DNA of 64,000 nt from Limnohabitans sp. DM1 (GCF_001269385.1 NZ_CXOO01000011.1:186001-250000); one strand, 5' to 3'. Counted from the stretch's first letter, positions 45,140-54,049 are shown. The notes: a model not told the origin generated them from the sequence alone. A program made the numbers and translations.

Positions 45140-46276
45140 TCAGTACCGCTTCCAAACCACGCGATTGACGTAATCGGTGTAGCTGTGAATGATGCGCACC
45201 ACCTTGGCGCTCACATTCGGCATGCTGTAGTCAGCCACCAGGCGCAAATCGCGCTGTTCGCCCCGCGCCTGCGTGGCCACAATGGCCAGGCCCTGCCGCA
45301 CACGGTCCACCTCCAGGCCGACCATCATCACGGCGGCCTCTTCCATGCCTTCTGGCCGCTCATGCGCCTCTCGCAGGTTCAGCGCCGGAAAGTTCAAGAT
45401 TGATGACTCCTCGTTGATCGTGCCGCTGTCCGACAACACGGCTTTGGCGTTCATCTGCAAGTTGACGTAATCGTGAAAACCCAGCGGCTTCATCAGGCGC
45501 ACATTGGGGTGAAACTGTGCGCCCATGGCGTCCACCCGCTTTTGGGTGCGCGGATGCGTGGACACCACTACCGGCAAACCATGCTCCTCAGCCACACTGT
45601 TGAGCACCTGCACCAGCTTGCCAAAGCTGCGCTCGGACTCGATGTTTTCTTCACGGTGCGCACTGACCACAAAATACTGTCCTGCCACCAAACCCAAACG
45701 CGCCACCGCGTCAGAGGCCTGAATCTGCGGCAGGTAATGGTGCAACACCTCAAACATCGGGCTGCCCGTCTTGATGACCTGGTCCGGTGGCAAGCCTTCG
45801 CGCAACAGATAGTCACGGGCAATCGTGCTGTACGTTAAATTGATGTCTGCCGTGTGGTCCACAATGCGGCGGTTGGTCTCTTCGGGCACCCGCATGTCAA
45901 AGCAGCGGTTGCCAGCTTCCATGTGAAAAATCGGCACCTTGCGCCGCTTGGCCGGAATCACCGACAAACAACTGTTCGTGTCGCCCAGCACCAGCAACGC
46001 CTCGGGCTGCACCTGGGCCAGCACGCCATCGACTCCAGTGATCAGGTTGCCAATGGTGTTGGCCGCGCCCGTGCTGCCCTCGGCGCTGTTCAAGAAAAAG
46101 TCCGGCTTGCGCACGCCCAGGTCGTCAAAAAACACCTGGTTCAGCTCGTAGTCGTAATTTTGTCCCGTGTGCACCAGTACATGGTCGCAATGCGCGTCGA
46201 GCGCGGCCAACACGCGAGACAGCCGAATGATCTCGGGGCGCGTGCCCACGACCGACATGATTTTGAGTTTTTTCAT
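45140..46276 (-). CDS. fnlC: UDP-L-PneNAc 2-epimerase FnlC/WbjD
   Basis: A 378-residue member of the non-hydrolysing UDP-GlcNAc 2-epimerase family: KIMSVVGTRPEIIRLSRVLA at the start, HTGQNYDYELNQVFF, YFVVSAHREENIESE and VLSDSGTINEESSIL. In the L-fucosamine pathway this enzyme epimerises C2 of UDP-2-acetamido-2,6-dideoxy-L-talose (UDP-L-PneNAc) to give UDP-L-FucNAc. The assignment as FnlC rather than WecB rests on its place after fnlA and fnlB and before wbuB. Confidence 0.9.
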   Translation of the reverse strand: MKKLKIMSVVGTRPEIIRLSRVLAALDAHCDHVLVHTGQNYDYELNQVFFDDLGVRKPDFFLNSAEGSTGAANTIGNLITGVDGVLAQVQPEALLVLGDTNSCLSVIPAKRRKVPIFHMEAGNRCFDMRVPEETNRRIVDHTADINLTYSTIARDYLLREGLPPDQVIKTGSPMFEVLHHYLPQIQASDAVARLGLVAGQYFVVSAHREENIESERSFGKLVQVLNSVAEEHGLPVVVSTHPRTQKRVDAMGAQFHPNVRLMKPLGFHDYVNLQMNAKAVLSDSGTINEESSILNFPALNLREAHERPEGMEEAAVMMVGLEVDRVRQGLAIVATQARGEQRDLRLVADYSMPNVSAKVVRIIHSYTDYVNRVVWKRY

Positions 46277-46281
46277 CGTCT

Positions 46282-47439
46282 TTAAACTTTCTCAGCCACC
46301 GTATCCGGGTGGGCGCGGTCAAAGACTTCGTTGGCCCACAGCATGACCACCAGCTCGTCTTGCCCGGTGTTGGTGATGTCGTGCACCCAGCCGGGAATGG
46401 TGTCCACCACCTGGGGCTTGTCGCCCGATGTGGTCAGCTCAAAGCGCTCGTCGGTCAGCAAATGCCTGAAGCGAAACAGCCCCGTGCCCTTGATGACCAA
46501 AAACTTTTCGGTCTTGGTGTGGTGGTAATGCCCACCCCGCGTGATGCCAGGATAGGCCGTGAAGTAGCTGAACTGCCCGCTGTCAGGGGTCTTGAGCATC
46601 TCGACAAACACACCGCGTGGGTCTGCGTGCTGCGGCACATCGTAGGCAAAACGGTCGGTGGGCAAATAACTCACATAGGTGGCATACAAGGCCCGCACAA
46701 AACCGGTGCCGACTGGCTCGCTCATCAGCGACGTGCGGCAGTTGCCGAAGGCCTGAATTTGTGCCGCCAATTCGCCCAACGACGGAAGGTGGCACGGCAG
46801 CACCCTGCCCCACTTCGCATCGCTGTAAACCACAGCGTTCGCAACGTCATTCATGCACGCGTCAACCCACTCGATCAAGCTTGACACCACGTCGTCCACG
46901 TACACCAACGCCAAACTCAAAGAAGGGTCATTCACCTGTATCGGCAAGCCCCGCGCAATGTTGTGGCAAAACGTGGCCACCACCGAGTTGTAATTGGGCT
47001 TGCACCACTTGCCAAACACCCCCGGCAAACGAAAGATGACCGCCGGATTGCCCGTGTCCCGGGTCAGCACCTGCACAGCCTGCTCTGCCGCCAACTTGCT
47101 CTGCCCATAAGGATTTCGCTGCTCAGCCTGGGTTGACGACGCTAACACCAAAGGCACACGCCGCCCGCCGCTGGCCACCTGGCTGGCAATGGCCTGGCAA
47201 ATTGCCAGTGTCAAACCGGTGTTGACTTGTGCAAATGCGTTGGGATCAGCCGGGCGATTTTCTCCAGCCAAGTGCACCACCACATCGGCCTGCGCGATCA
47301 GTTGTGGCAATACCGCTGGATCGTCGCCACGGACAAACTCAGACACCGCAAAACGCGACAACTCGCGCAAGCGCACCCCCAGGTTTTTGCCAATGAAACC
47401 ATTGGCACCTGTGATCAAAATTCTATTTATTGGATTCAT
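46282..47439 (-). CDS. fnlB: UDP-sugar 4-ketoreductase FnlB/WbjC (SDR plus cupin)
   Basis: A 385-residue two-domain protein. The N-terminal extended SDR domain has RILITGANGFIGKNLGVRL (NAD binding) and PYGQSKLAAEQAV (YxxxK-like catalytic region). The C-terminal domain is a cupin (GITRGGHYHHTKTEKFLVIKG). This fusion is specific to FnlB/WbjC/CapF, which takes the 4-keto sugar from FnlA through C3 epimerisation and C4 reduction to UDP-L-PneNAc. It is 6 bases upstream of fnlC; the 355-base gap to fnlA on its other side holds MITE copy D. Confidence 0.92.
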   Translation of the reverse strand: MNPINRILITGANGFIGKNLGVRLRELSRFAVSEFVRGDDPAVLPQLIAQADVVVHLAGENRPADPNAFAQVNTGLTLAICQAIASQVASGGRRVPLVLASSTQAEQRNPYGQSKLAAEQAVQVLTRDTGNPAVIFRLPGVFGKWCKPNYNSVVATFCHNIARGLPIQVNDPSLSLALVYVDDVVSSLIEWVDACMNDVANAVVYSDAKWGRVLPCHLPSLGELAAQIQAFGNCRTSLMSEPVGTGFVRALYATYVSYLPTDRFAYDVPQHADPRGVFVEMLKTPDSGQFSYFTAYPGITRGGHYHHTKTEKFLVIKGTGLFRFRHLLTDERFELTTSGDKPQVVDTIPGWVHDITNTGQDELVVMLWANEVFDRAHPDTVAEKV

Positions 47440-47530
47440 TTTTCTCGTTGCTCACGGACAAGGGCTGATCGTTGCGATCTCGATGCTGGAGCCTTTTGTG
47501 CATCGGCCAACAGCCCCTCCAGGTCGGCCT

Positions 47531-47715
47531 GTAGATACGGCCTTTTGAAATCTGAAAGGAAGATCAGGCGCTTGGCTTGTGTTTGACGCACATCGGTATC
47601 TACAGGAGCCCCCACCCTCTGGGCGATGGGGGGGTGGTCTGCGAGGGTTGATCGCGGCGGGAGCGCCACGCCTGCAGATGAAATGCCGTGCAAACTTCAT
47701 GGGGCCAGATCAATA
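47531..47715. mobile_element. MITE-like element copy D, between fnlA and fnlB
   Basis: About 185 bp, related to copy A. Left end TAGATACGGCC...TTTGAAATCTGA, right end inverted TTATTGATCTGGCCCC...GAAGTTTG. It lies in the 355-base gap that splits fnlA from fnlB in an otherwise tightly packed operon. The other bases of the gap hold no gene. Confidence 0.68.
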
Positions 47716-47794
47716 AAGGTGGTTACGCAATGGCGCAGTTCTGCCCCCTGCACATCTTCACATCGCGTTATCACCCAGGCACCAATCGGTCAAA

Positions 47795-48823
47795 TCACTC
47801 CTCTGCCTCCACCACCTCACCGCGCAGCGTGGCCTGCATGAACCGCACCTTCATCAGCAGTGCCTGCATGCCCGCCACATCCAGGCGGGTGGTGTTGTGA
47901 GAGTTGTAGTCCACCGCCTCAGAAATTCGAATCTCGCCCTGCTCCACAAACTTGCCGTAGTTCAAGTCTCGCAAATCGGGAGGCACGCGGTAATAGCCAC
48001 CCAGATCATTGGCTGCAGCCATCTCTTCGCGGCTGAGCAGCGCCTCGTAGAGCTTTTCACCATGGCGGGTGCCGATCACGCGCACATCGTGGTTGGGCTT
48101 GCCCAACAGACCCGTCAGTGCCTGGGTCAGCACCTCGATCGTGGCCGCAGGCGCCTTTTGCACAAAAATCTCACCGGGCTGACCATGCTCAAACGCATAG
48201 AGCACCAGGTCCACCGCATCGTCCAGCGTCATCATGAAGCGGGTCATGCTCGGATCGGTGATGGTGATGGGGTGGTCGGCGCGGATCTGCTGCGCAAACA
48301 AGGGAATGACCGAACCGCGTGACGCCATGACATTGCCATAGCGCGTGACGTTGATGACCGTGTTGCCACTGCTGCGCGACTTGGCAACGGCCACTTTTTC
48401 CATCATGGCCTTGCTGGTGCCCATGGCGTTGATGGGGTAGACCGCCTTGTCGGTGCTGAGCACCACCACCCGCTTGACACCACAGTTGATGGCCGCTTCG
48501 AGCACATTCTCTGTGCCCATCACATTGGTTTTGACCGCCTCCAGCGGGTGGAACTCGCAAGACGGCACCTGCTTGAGCGCTGCCGCGTGGTAGATGAAGT
48601 CCGAATCACGCACCGCGCCCAGCACCGACTGAGAATCACGCACATCGCCAATGTAGAACTTCAGCTTGGGGCTGTTGTACTTCTTGCGCATGTCGTCTTG
48701 CTTTTTCTCGTCACGGCTGAGGATGCGAATTTCCTTCAGGTCGGAATTTAAAAAGCGGCGCAACACCGCGTTGCCAAAAGAACCGGTCCCGCCGGTGATC
48801 AAAAGCACTTTATTCTTGAACAT
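47795..48823 (-). CDS. fnlA: UDP-GlcNAc 4,6-dehydratase (5-inverting) FnlA/CapE
   Basis: A 342-residue SDR enzyme that converts UDP-GlcNAc to UDP-2-acetamido-2,6-dideoxy-L-arabino-hexos-4-ulose. The NAD motif GGTGSFGN is at residues 11-18. The usual catalytic Tyr-x3-Lys is replaced by Met134-x3-Lys138 (NAMGTSKAMMEK), the known variant of the CapE/FnlA branch. The start is the ATG at 48823, set by GAGGA upstream. Its product is the first intermediate for FnlB and is also the intermediate made by PseB, which is absent here. Confidence 0.92.
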   Translation of the reverse strand: MFKNKVLLITGGTGSFGNAVLRRFLNSDLKEIRILSRDEKKQDDMRKKYNSPKLKFYIGDVRDSQSVLGAVRDSDFIYHAAALKQVPSCEFHPLEAVKTNVMGTENVLEAAINCGVKRVVVLSTDKAVYPINAMGTSKAMMEKVAVAKSRSSGNTVINVTRYGNVMASRGSVIPLFAQQIRADHPITITDPSMTRFMMTLDDAVDLVLYAFEHGQPGEIFVQKAPAATIEVLTQALTGLLGKPNHDVRVIGTRHGEKLYEALLSREEMAAANDLGGYYRVPPDLRDLNYGKFVEQGEIRISEAVDYNSHNTTRLDVAGMQALLMKVRFMQATLRGEVVEAEE

Positions 48824-48841
48824 CAAAAAATCCTCAGGAAA

Positions 48842-49627
48842 TTAAATCTTCAAAACATCACGACACAGCTGTAACTTTTGCTCTGGCGTCGGGTAATTGA
48901 TCAGCACCGCACGGTACTTACCCTTGAACACAAACAAGCTGCCTGCGGCTGCGCCCACAACACCCAACTTGGTGACCAATTGAGATACATGGTCCAGCGA
49001 ACCCGCACCGCCCATGCATGTGACCGGCACACCCAGCGCCTGCCTGAACTGGCTGGCCAGCTCCAAGTCATAACCCTGCATGAAGCCATCGCGATCCACT
49101 GAATTGACCACCACCTCGCCCGCACCAGCCTCTTGCAGCTGCTTGGCCAAGATCAGTGGGTCCAGCTTGTGCGCCACAGAGGCATTGCGCGTGCACACCT
49201 CATAGCCCTTGGCAAACAGGCCCGACCTTTTGCGCACATCCAGCACCGCCACCACCGACTGACGGCCCACGGCATCGGCCATCTCGGTCAACAGCGCAGG
49301 GTTGGCAATGGCCGCGGCGCTGACGGCCACCTTCTCCACGCCCATGTCCACAATGCGCGCCGCTTGAGCAGCAGTGGTCACCCCACCGCCGTAGCACAGT
49401 GGCATTCGGCACTCAGCCGCCAGCTTGGCGATCAAGGCAAAGTCAGGCTCACGCCCCTGAACCGTGGCGTCGATGTCCAGCACGATCAACTCGTCGGCTT
49501 CCTTCTCGTTGAAAATCTTCACCGCGTTGATCGGGTCGCCCACGTACTTGGGGTCTTTGAAGCCCTGCGTTTTGACCAGGCCCCCCTTGTGCACCAACAG
49601 ACAAGGGATGATTCTGGGTCTCAACAT
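48842..49627 (-). CDS. hisF2: HisF-like protein of LPS amidotransferase system (HisF2/WbuZ)
   Basis: A 261-residue TIM-barrel protein related to the cyclase of imidazole glycerol phosphate synthase. The start MLRPRIIPCLLVHKGG and VGDPINAVKIFNEKEADEL are of the WbuZ/HisF2 kind. True HisF has CLDV with catalytic Asp11; here that position is Leu11, so histidine synthesis is unlikely. Paralogues in O-antigen loci work with HisH2 and WbpG, probably channelling ammonia from glutamine to the sugar amidotransferase. It is 3 bases from hisH2. Confidence 0.9.
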   Translation of the reverse strand: MLRPRIIPCLLVHKGGLVKTQGFKDPKYVGDPINAVKIFNEKEADELIVLDIDATVQGREPDFALIAKLAAECRMPLCYGGGVTTAAQAARIVDMGVEKVAVSAAAIANPALLTEMADAVGRQSVVAVLDVRKRSGLFAKGYEVCTRNASVAHKLDPLILAKQLQEAGAGEVVVNSVDRDGFMQGYDLELASQFRQALGVPVTCMGGAGSLDHVSQLVTKLGVVGAAAGSLFVFKGKYRAVLINYPTPEQKLQLCRDVLKI

Positions 49628-49630
49628 GGC

Positions 49631-50248
49631 TTAAAGCTCCGCAAAATTTTTCAGCAACTGCGCACCCCAGTGGTGGCTTTTTTCGGGGTGGCACTGCACC
49701 CCATGAATGTGGCCACGGCTGACCACCGCATCAAAATCCAGGCCGTAATGCGCCGTGGCGGCCACATCGCCCTTGTCCAATGCATCAAAGTAAAAAGAGT
49801 GCAAAAAGTAAAACTGCGCGGCGTCTTCAAAACCTGCCGAAAACAAACGCGCCCCCGTTGCCGGCTGCACCCCGTTCCAGCCCATGTGCGGCATGGGCAA
49901 ACGGGCAGACAAAGGGTTGTTGGCAAAAGCCCTCACACGCCCCGGCACCCAATTAAGGCCGGACAAATTGCCCTCGTCTGAGCCAGCCGCCAACATCTGC
50001 ATGCCCACACACACGCCCAGCACCGGCACACCCTGGCCCAAAACCATGGCCTCCAGCACGGGGCGCATGCCCGAGTCGTTGAGCCGCTGCATGGCGTGGT
50101 CAAAATGCCCAACGCCAGGCAAAATCAATCGCGTCGCGTCCACCAAGTCCGATGGCATCAGAGCCCGCTCGGCCTGGATACCCAAACGCTTGAACAAGGT
50201 CATGAAGGCCTGGATATTTCCAACACCGTAGTCCACGATGCGAATCAT
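49631..50248 (-). CDS. hisH2: HisH-like glutamine amidotransferase (HisH2/WbuY)
   Basis: A 205-residue class I glutaminase. The nucleophile is Cys80 in VLGVCVGMQMLA, and His187/Glu189 are in VQCHPEKSHHWG, so the catalytic triad is complete. It should release ammonia from glutamine for its partner. With the adjacent HisF2 and WbpG-like genes it forms the amidotransferase trio of O-antigen loci rather than a histidine biosynthesis unit; no other his gene is nearby. Its start overlaps the stop of the WbpG-like gene by ATGA. Confidence 0.9.
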   Translation of the reverse strand: MIRIVDYGVGNIQAFMTLFKRLGIQAERALMPSDLVDATRLILPGVGHFDHAMQRLNDSGMRPVLEAMVLGQGVPVLGVCVGMQMLAAGSDEGNLSGLNWVPGRVRAFANNPLSARLPMPHMGWNGVQPATGARLFSAGFEDAAQFYFLHSFYFDALDKGDVAATAHYGLDFDAVVSRGHIHGVQCHPEKSHHWGAQLLKNFAEL

Positions 50249-51378
50249 CTGAAAAACCTTTTTTCCAGGCCCAACTTGCGCATCAGGTTCGCGCCAAAAC
50301 CAATCAGATCGCGCTTGTTTTTGTAATCGCGGTAAGTCTTCTTGGGGCTGTCAAAAATGGCTTGCAATTCGTCCACAGTCAACCCCAATTTGTGAGCCAC
50401 ATATTCAAACTCTTGCGTCAAAAAGTGCTCATCCATCTCAGGCTTGGCAATGCGCTCCAAGGCTTGGTCTCGCGTCATTTGCCCCGTCATGATCAAGCTG
50501 GAAAAATGGGCCCGACGCTTTTCAAAACCAAATCGACGGGGCAACCAATAATCTTCATAAAACCGCGTGAAGCGAGACTCATGATGCTTGTGCTTGAAAC
50601 GTTGCCAGCCAAAGCGGTGCTCCAATTCATCCTCGGCATCTTTTTTCAAATAGGGCACCAAATTCAAGGGGTGGTGCACCTTCATGCCCAAGACCTTTTG
50701 GTACCAAACCTTGTAAACCAGAATATCCACCAATGGAAAATCGTTGGGTTTGCCATCTCCGCACTTGCGCCAAATGTCATCAAATAGGGTTTTGTCAATT
50801 CCGAGATAACCACCCCACTCTTCTGGCTCTCGGCAGCATTCCGTTGAAAAGTTAGATCCGGTAATAATATTTTTAATGCCATATTGGCGCGCAAACTTGT
50901 ATAACCCTGAGAAGAAGGCCGCATCTTGCACCAAATCTTGATCTGGAATTCCAGAGCGCAAAAAAGCCACCTGCATCCGTTTGACAGCCTCCCAATTCAC
51001 AACATCTGTGTACAGGTCTAAACCCAGCCCATCAACCAGTTTCTCGATATTGCCCACGGCTTGGTCAGTATTCCAGCCAGCATCCACATGGAACAACAGC
51101 GGTCGCAGGCCCATCTTCTCCTTGACAACATAAGCGACATAGGAACTGTCAAGCCCGCCAGACAGTCCCAAAATGCAATCAAAATCACGACCCCGGCCAT
51201 CAGCCTTAATGGTCTCTGCCATCCTCATCAGATCACGCTGATCGTGTTCATCGGTATGCCAACTGTGGCTAATGGATTTTTCAAAGTTGTTGCAATAGTC
51301 ACACCAACCCCGCTCATCGAAATGGATGTTCGGATCAGTGGTGTCCATGATGCAATGAGAGCAAATCTGGTCAGTCAT
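50245..51378 (-). CDS. wbuX: N-acetyl sugar amidotransferase (WbpG/WbuX)
   Basis: A 377-residue ATP pyrophosphatase-type enzyme. The N-terminus has a CxxC pair set (ICSHCIMDTT; GWCDYCNNFE) like a zinc ribbon, followed by the PP-loop CILGLSGGLDSSYVAYV at about 80. It resembles WbpG of P. aeruginosa and PseA of Campylobacter, which turn a sugar acetamido group into acetamidino using ammonia delivered by HisH/HisF. Here the acceptor could be UDP-L-FucNAc (giving L-FucNAm) or pseudaminic acid. Gene order beside hisH2-hisF2-fnlA favours the first. Confidence 0.9.
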   Translation of the reverse strand: MTDQICSHCIMDTTDPNIHFDERGWCDYCNNFEKSISHSWHTDEHDQRDLMRMAETIKADGRGRDFDCILGLSGGLDSSYVAYVVKEKMGLRPLLFHVDAGWNTDQAVGNIEKLVDGLGLDLYTDVVNWEAVKRMQVAFLRSGIPDQDLVQDAAFFSGLYKFARQYGIKNIITGSNFSTECCREPEEWGGYLGIDKTLFDDIWRKCGDGKPNDFPLVDILVYKVWYQKVLGMKVHHPLNLVPYLKKDAEDELEHRFGWQRFKHKHHESRFTRFYEDYWLPRRFGFEKRRAHFSSLIMTGQMTRDQALERIAKPEMDEHFLTQEFEYVAHKLGLTVDELQAIFDSPKKTYRDYKNKRDLIGFGANLMRKLGLEKRFFR

Positions 51379-51402
51379 AATTTTATTGGCGTTAGAGGAG
51401 TA

Positions 51403-52704
51403 TCAGGAAATGTTGGTAGAAGGTATGTTGATTTGCGAAACCCTAAACAAAGTCATCAAAAAGCACGAAAATTTAGAAATAAAAAAAGCGAAACTAAACC
51501 ACAGAACAGAAGGTGTCAGAATATTGCCTGCTGCCAAATAATAAAACCCAAAGAGTAGCAAACTGAGTGCGGCCAGCATGGCCAAATCAGACTGCTTTCG
51601 CAATGCATAAAACAAACTGTCAAAAAATTGTGATGACACATGAAAAGCTGAGCCCAAATAAATGAACGAAAGTGCAATCACATGATTGGCAAATAAATAC
51701 TCGGAAAAATAACGATAAATTACTTTATTCAAAGCCAATAGATAAAATGGTCCAATAATCAAACTTCCAATCAAAAAAAAGTAAGCCTGCATGCGCGTTA
51801 TGTTGGCAAGCCCTTCAGGGTCATTTTTCCTGCTAAATGCTGAAATCAAGCGAGGGATGATCACTGCGTTGTACACGCCTGCGAAAGCTGTAAATGCCAA
51901 AAAAGTGATCAATAAAAAAGAGTATTGCCCCAGCGCCAGAGCCCCCAAAAACCAAGCTACAAGCCACTTATCCAGCATCAAGGATAAATATCTAAGAAGT
52001 TGCAGTTTCAAAAATGAAAAACTATCATTTAGCAGAGCAAAAATAATAGCCGGATCAAATACAAACCCCTTCAAACGTGGGCCAGGGCCCCACACCCAGA
52101 GTGCCATGGCAATGGCTGCACCGGACGAAGCCAACTCAGCCAGCAAGATGCCCGAAAAGTCACCCCATTGGGCCAGTACATAACCCGTCGACAGAAGCAT
52201 TACTGCCCGAAAAAACACCATGCCAGCAAATGCCAATGCGCGCTGAGCAGCCCGTAAACTGGCGTCCACCATGCCAAACACAACCGTCGAAACCAGCAAG
52301 GCGCACAACACCCCAAAATTAGCCCAGCCAAGACCCCACCAATTCATCAGGTATGAAACCGCAATCAAGGGAACCAATAACATCCCGGTCATCAGCAGCC
52401 CCACGCTCATAGAGTGATCACGCAGCTTGTAAATTTCGACCATCTGCCCTTGCCCATGGCTACTAGAACCACGCTGAATCAGATACTCATTCAAGCCCGC
52501 TGCGCCAACATAAGCGCCAACCGCAACTGAGGACATGACAGCTGAGTACATACCAAAATCACCGGGCAAAAGAACCTTGGAGAAGACAATCCACTTACCA
52601 AAGCTCAGCGCCATCCCGCCAAACATCAACGCTGCGTAGAGCAAGTGCTCGGCCTTCTTGTTGTAAAGAGCCACCACGGGGTCAAGCTTGCTCAATACCT
52701 GCAA
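51403..52704 (-). CDS. wzx: O-antigen flippase, Wzx family
   Basis: A roughly 433-residue membrane protein with about twelve hydrophobic helices, of the MATE-like polysaccharide exporter superfamily. Pieces such as GDFGMYSAVMSSVAVGAYVGAA, FSFLKLQLLRYLSLMLDKWL and FSRKNDPEGLANITRMQAYF (each quoted in part) are Wzx-like. It should flip undecaprenyl-linked repeat units to the periplasm. The start is uncertain: TTG at 52704, TTG at 52695 or GTG at 52677. The first option overlaps the upstream gene by 23 bases. Base composition is lower in GC than in the housekeeping genes. Confidence 0.85.
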   Translation of the reverse strand: MQVLSKLDPVVALYNKKAEHLLYAALMFGGMALSFGKWIVFSKVLLPGDFGMYSAVMSSVAVGAYVGAAGLNEYLIQRGSSSHGQGQMVEIYKLRDHSMSVGLLMTGMLLVPLIAVSYLMNWWGLGWANFGVLCALLVSTVVFGMVDASLRAAQRALAFAGMVFFRAVMLLSTGYVLAQWGDFSGILLAELASSGAAIAMALWVWGPGPRLKGFVFDPAIIFALLNDSFSFLKLQLLRYLSLMLDKWLVAWFLGALALGQYSFLLITFLAFTAFAGVYNAVIIPRLISAFSRKNDPEGLANITRMQAYFFLIGSLIIGPFYLLALNKVIYRYFSEYLFANHVIALSFIYLGSAFHVSSQFFDSLFYALRKQSDLAMLAALSLLLFGFYYLAAGNILTPSVLWFSFAFFISKFSCFLMTLFRVSQINIPSTNIS

Positions 52705-54049
52705 AGTTCAAATAGCCTTTGATCTGAACCGCAATATTTATGGCGTATTCCATGTGCTCAGGCTTGTCGGCCGACCACGACCCGTCAATGATGTAACGCC
52801 CAGGCAACGCGCCCGACAGTACATGTGCTACCAAAGCACGGTTTCGTTCCATAGCCGCTTTATGGTCAAACGATTGAAGATATTGTTTGATCTCACTGAC
52901 AGGGGTTTGAAGACTAATTTTTTTGAAGCTATTCCCATGTGCATAGTAAGGATCACAGGTGGTCAGCACAGGTTTACCCCGAATGGCGGCCTCAAACCCC
53001 ACGCTGCCCGTCCAGACCAACACCGTATCGGAAGCGTCGACCAATTCCTGTGAAGCTGTGTGTGTGGGCGCAAAAATCACCGAATCAAACTGACTTAATT
53101 GCTTGTAAAGCTTGGGGTTGCGGTAACCCAGCACATTGGGATGCTCTTTAAAAAGCAAAGTGAAATCATTTTTCAGGTGCGCAACCAATCGAAGCAAGTA
53201 GGCTTCATAGTCCACAGCATCCAAATCTTCGCACCAATAGTCAACTGTGGCCTCAGGAATCATTTGCAGCGGAATAAATACAATGGGTTTATTCGCCTGT
53301 TGCACTCGAGAACGCCATTGGACCTGACCGATATTGAGCTTGGGGAAAATATGTGCCCATTGCTTTGCAACAATCAGGGTGGCCCAGTTGTGATAGTTAA
53401 ATCGCTCGTTTCTATCCAACCGTATAAGCCAAAAATATGGAATTTTGGTCAAATTTCGCAGCCAACGTCCTATGGCATACAAAAAAATACGTGAGTCACT
53501 ATTTTTAATGAAGTCAGGTTTGTAATTTTTTTGGAGTAATTTATCTAAAACCAATTGTGTTTCATTTGCACCCACTATTCGGGAACAAACATACTCACCC
53601 CGTGCAGATATTCTGAAATATCCTGAAATGAAAGTTGGCACCAATCCGACAAAAGGGATTTTGCGTTGTTTAGCTTGAAAGTACAAAACGTCCATCACAT
53701 AAGAATCGATGGTTTCTGTCAGCACCAAATCAGGCTTGATACCATCCAAGACCTTACCCATGGCCTTCCACATGGCCCGCAAATGAAACAATGCTTGTTC
53801 ACGCTCAATTGCCCGTAACAGTCTGCATCGAGAAATAATATCAAGCTCGAGTGTCGTCGCTTCCGTTGGATCCTTAGATCGACCTTCACCAATGATTCGA
53901 CGGTATTGCGCAAACAAACCTGTTGTATCGCATGTTGGATGACCGCTTAAAATTGCAATATCTGCGAGCGGTTCGATTTGACTGCCAATAAAATAATACT
54001 GCTCTTTTGACCAAGGACCCACGTGACAAAGTATTGTGTTTAGATTCAT
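52682..54049 (-). CDS. capsule polysaccharide synthesis protein-like glycosyltransferase (CapS/KpsS-like)
   Basis: A 455-residue protein whose C-terminal half resembles capsule-synthesis GT-B proteins: FIPLQMIPEATVDYWC, FTLLFKEHPNVLGYRN, DTVLVWTGSVGFEAAIRGKPVLTT (in part: VWTGSVGFEAAIRGKPV). The N-terminal half (LADIAILSGHPTCDTTG; DLVLTETIDSYVMDVLY) is a Rossmann-like acceptor domain. KpsS/KpsC-type enzymes add Kdo; with pseudaminic acid genes nearby it may transfer that nonulosonic acid, but this is an inference. The ATG at 54049 overlaps the wzy stop by ATGA. Confidence 0.7.
   Translation of the reverse strand: MNLNTILCHVGPWSKEQYYFIGSQIEPLADIAILSGHPTCDTTGLFAQYRRIIGEGRSKDPTEATTLELDIISRCRLLRAIEREQALFHLRAMWKAMGKVLDGIKPDLVLTETIDSYVMDVLYFQAKQRKIPFVGLVPTFISGYFRISARGEYVCSRIVGANETQLVLDKLLQKNYKPDFIKNSDSRIFLYAIGRWLRNLTKIPYFWLIRLDRNERFNYHNWATLIVAKQWAHIFPKLNIGQVQWRSRVQQANKPIVFIPLQMIPEATVDYWCEDLDAVDYEAYLLRLVAHLKNDFTLLFKEHPNVLGYRNPKLYKQLSQFDSVIFAPTHTASQELVDASDTVLVWTGSVGFEAAIRGKPVLTTCDPYYAHGNSFKKISLQTPVSEIKQYLQSFDHKAAMERNRALVAHVLSGALPGRYIIDGSWSADKPEHMEYAINIAVQIKGYLNFAGIEQA

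Noticed and set aside
48842..50248. hisF and hisH as part of histidine biosynthesis
   Set aside because: No other his gene is nearby, the HisF copy lacks Asp11, and the WbpG-like partner gene overlaps hisH, so an O-antigen amidotransferase role fits better.
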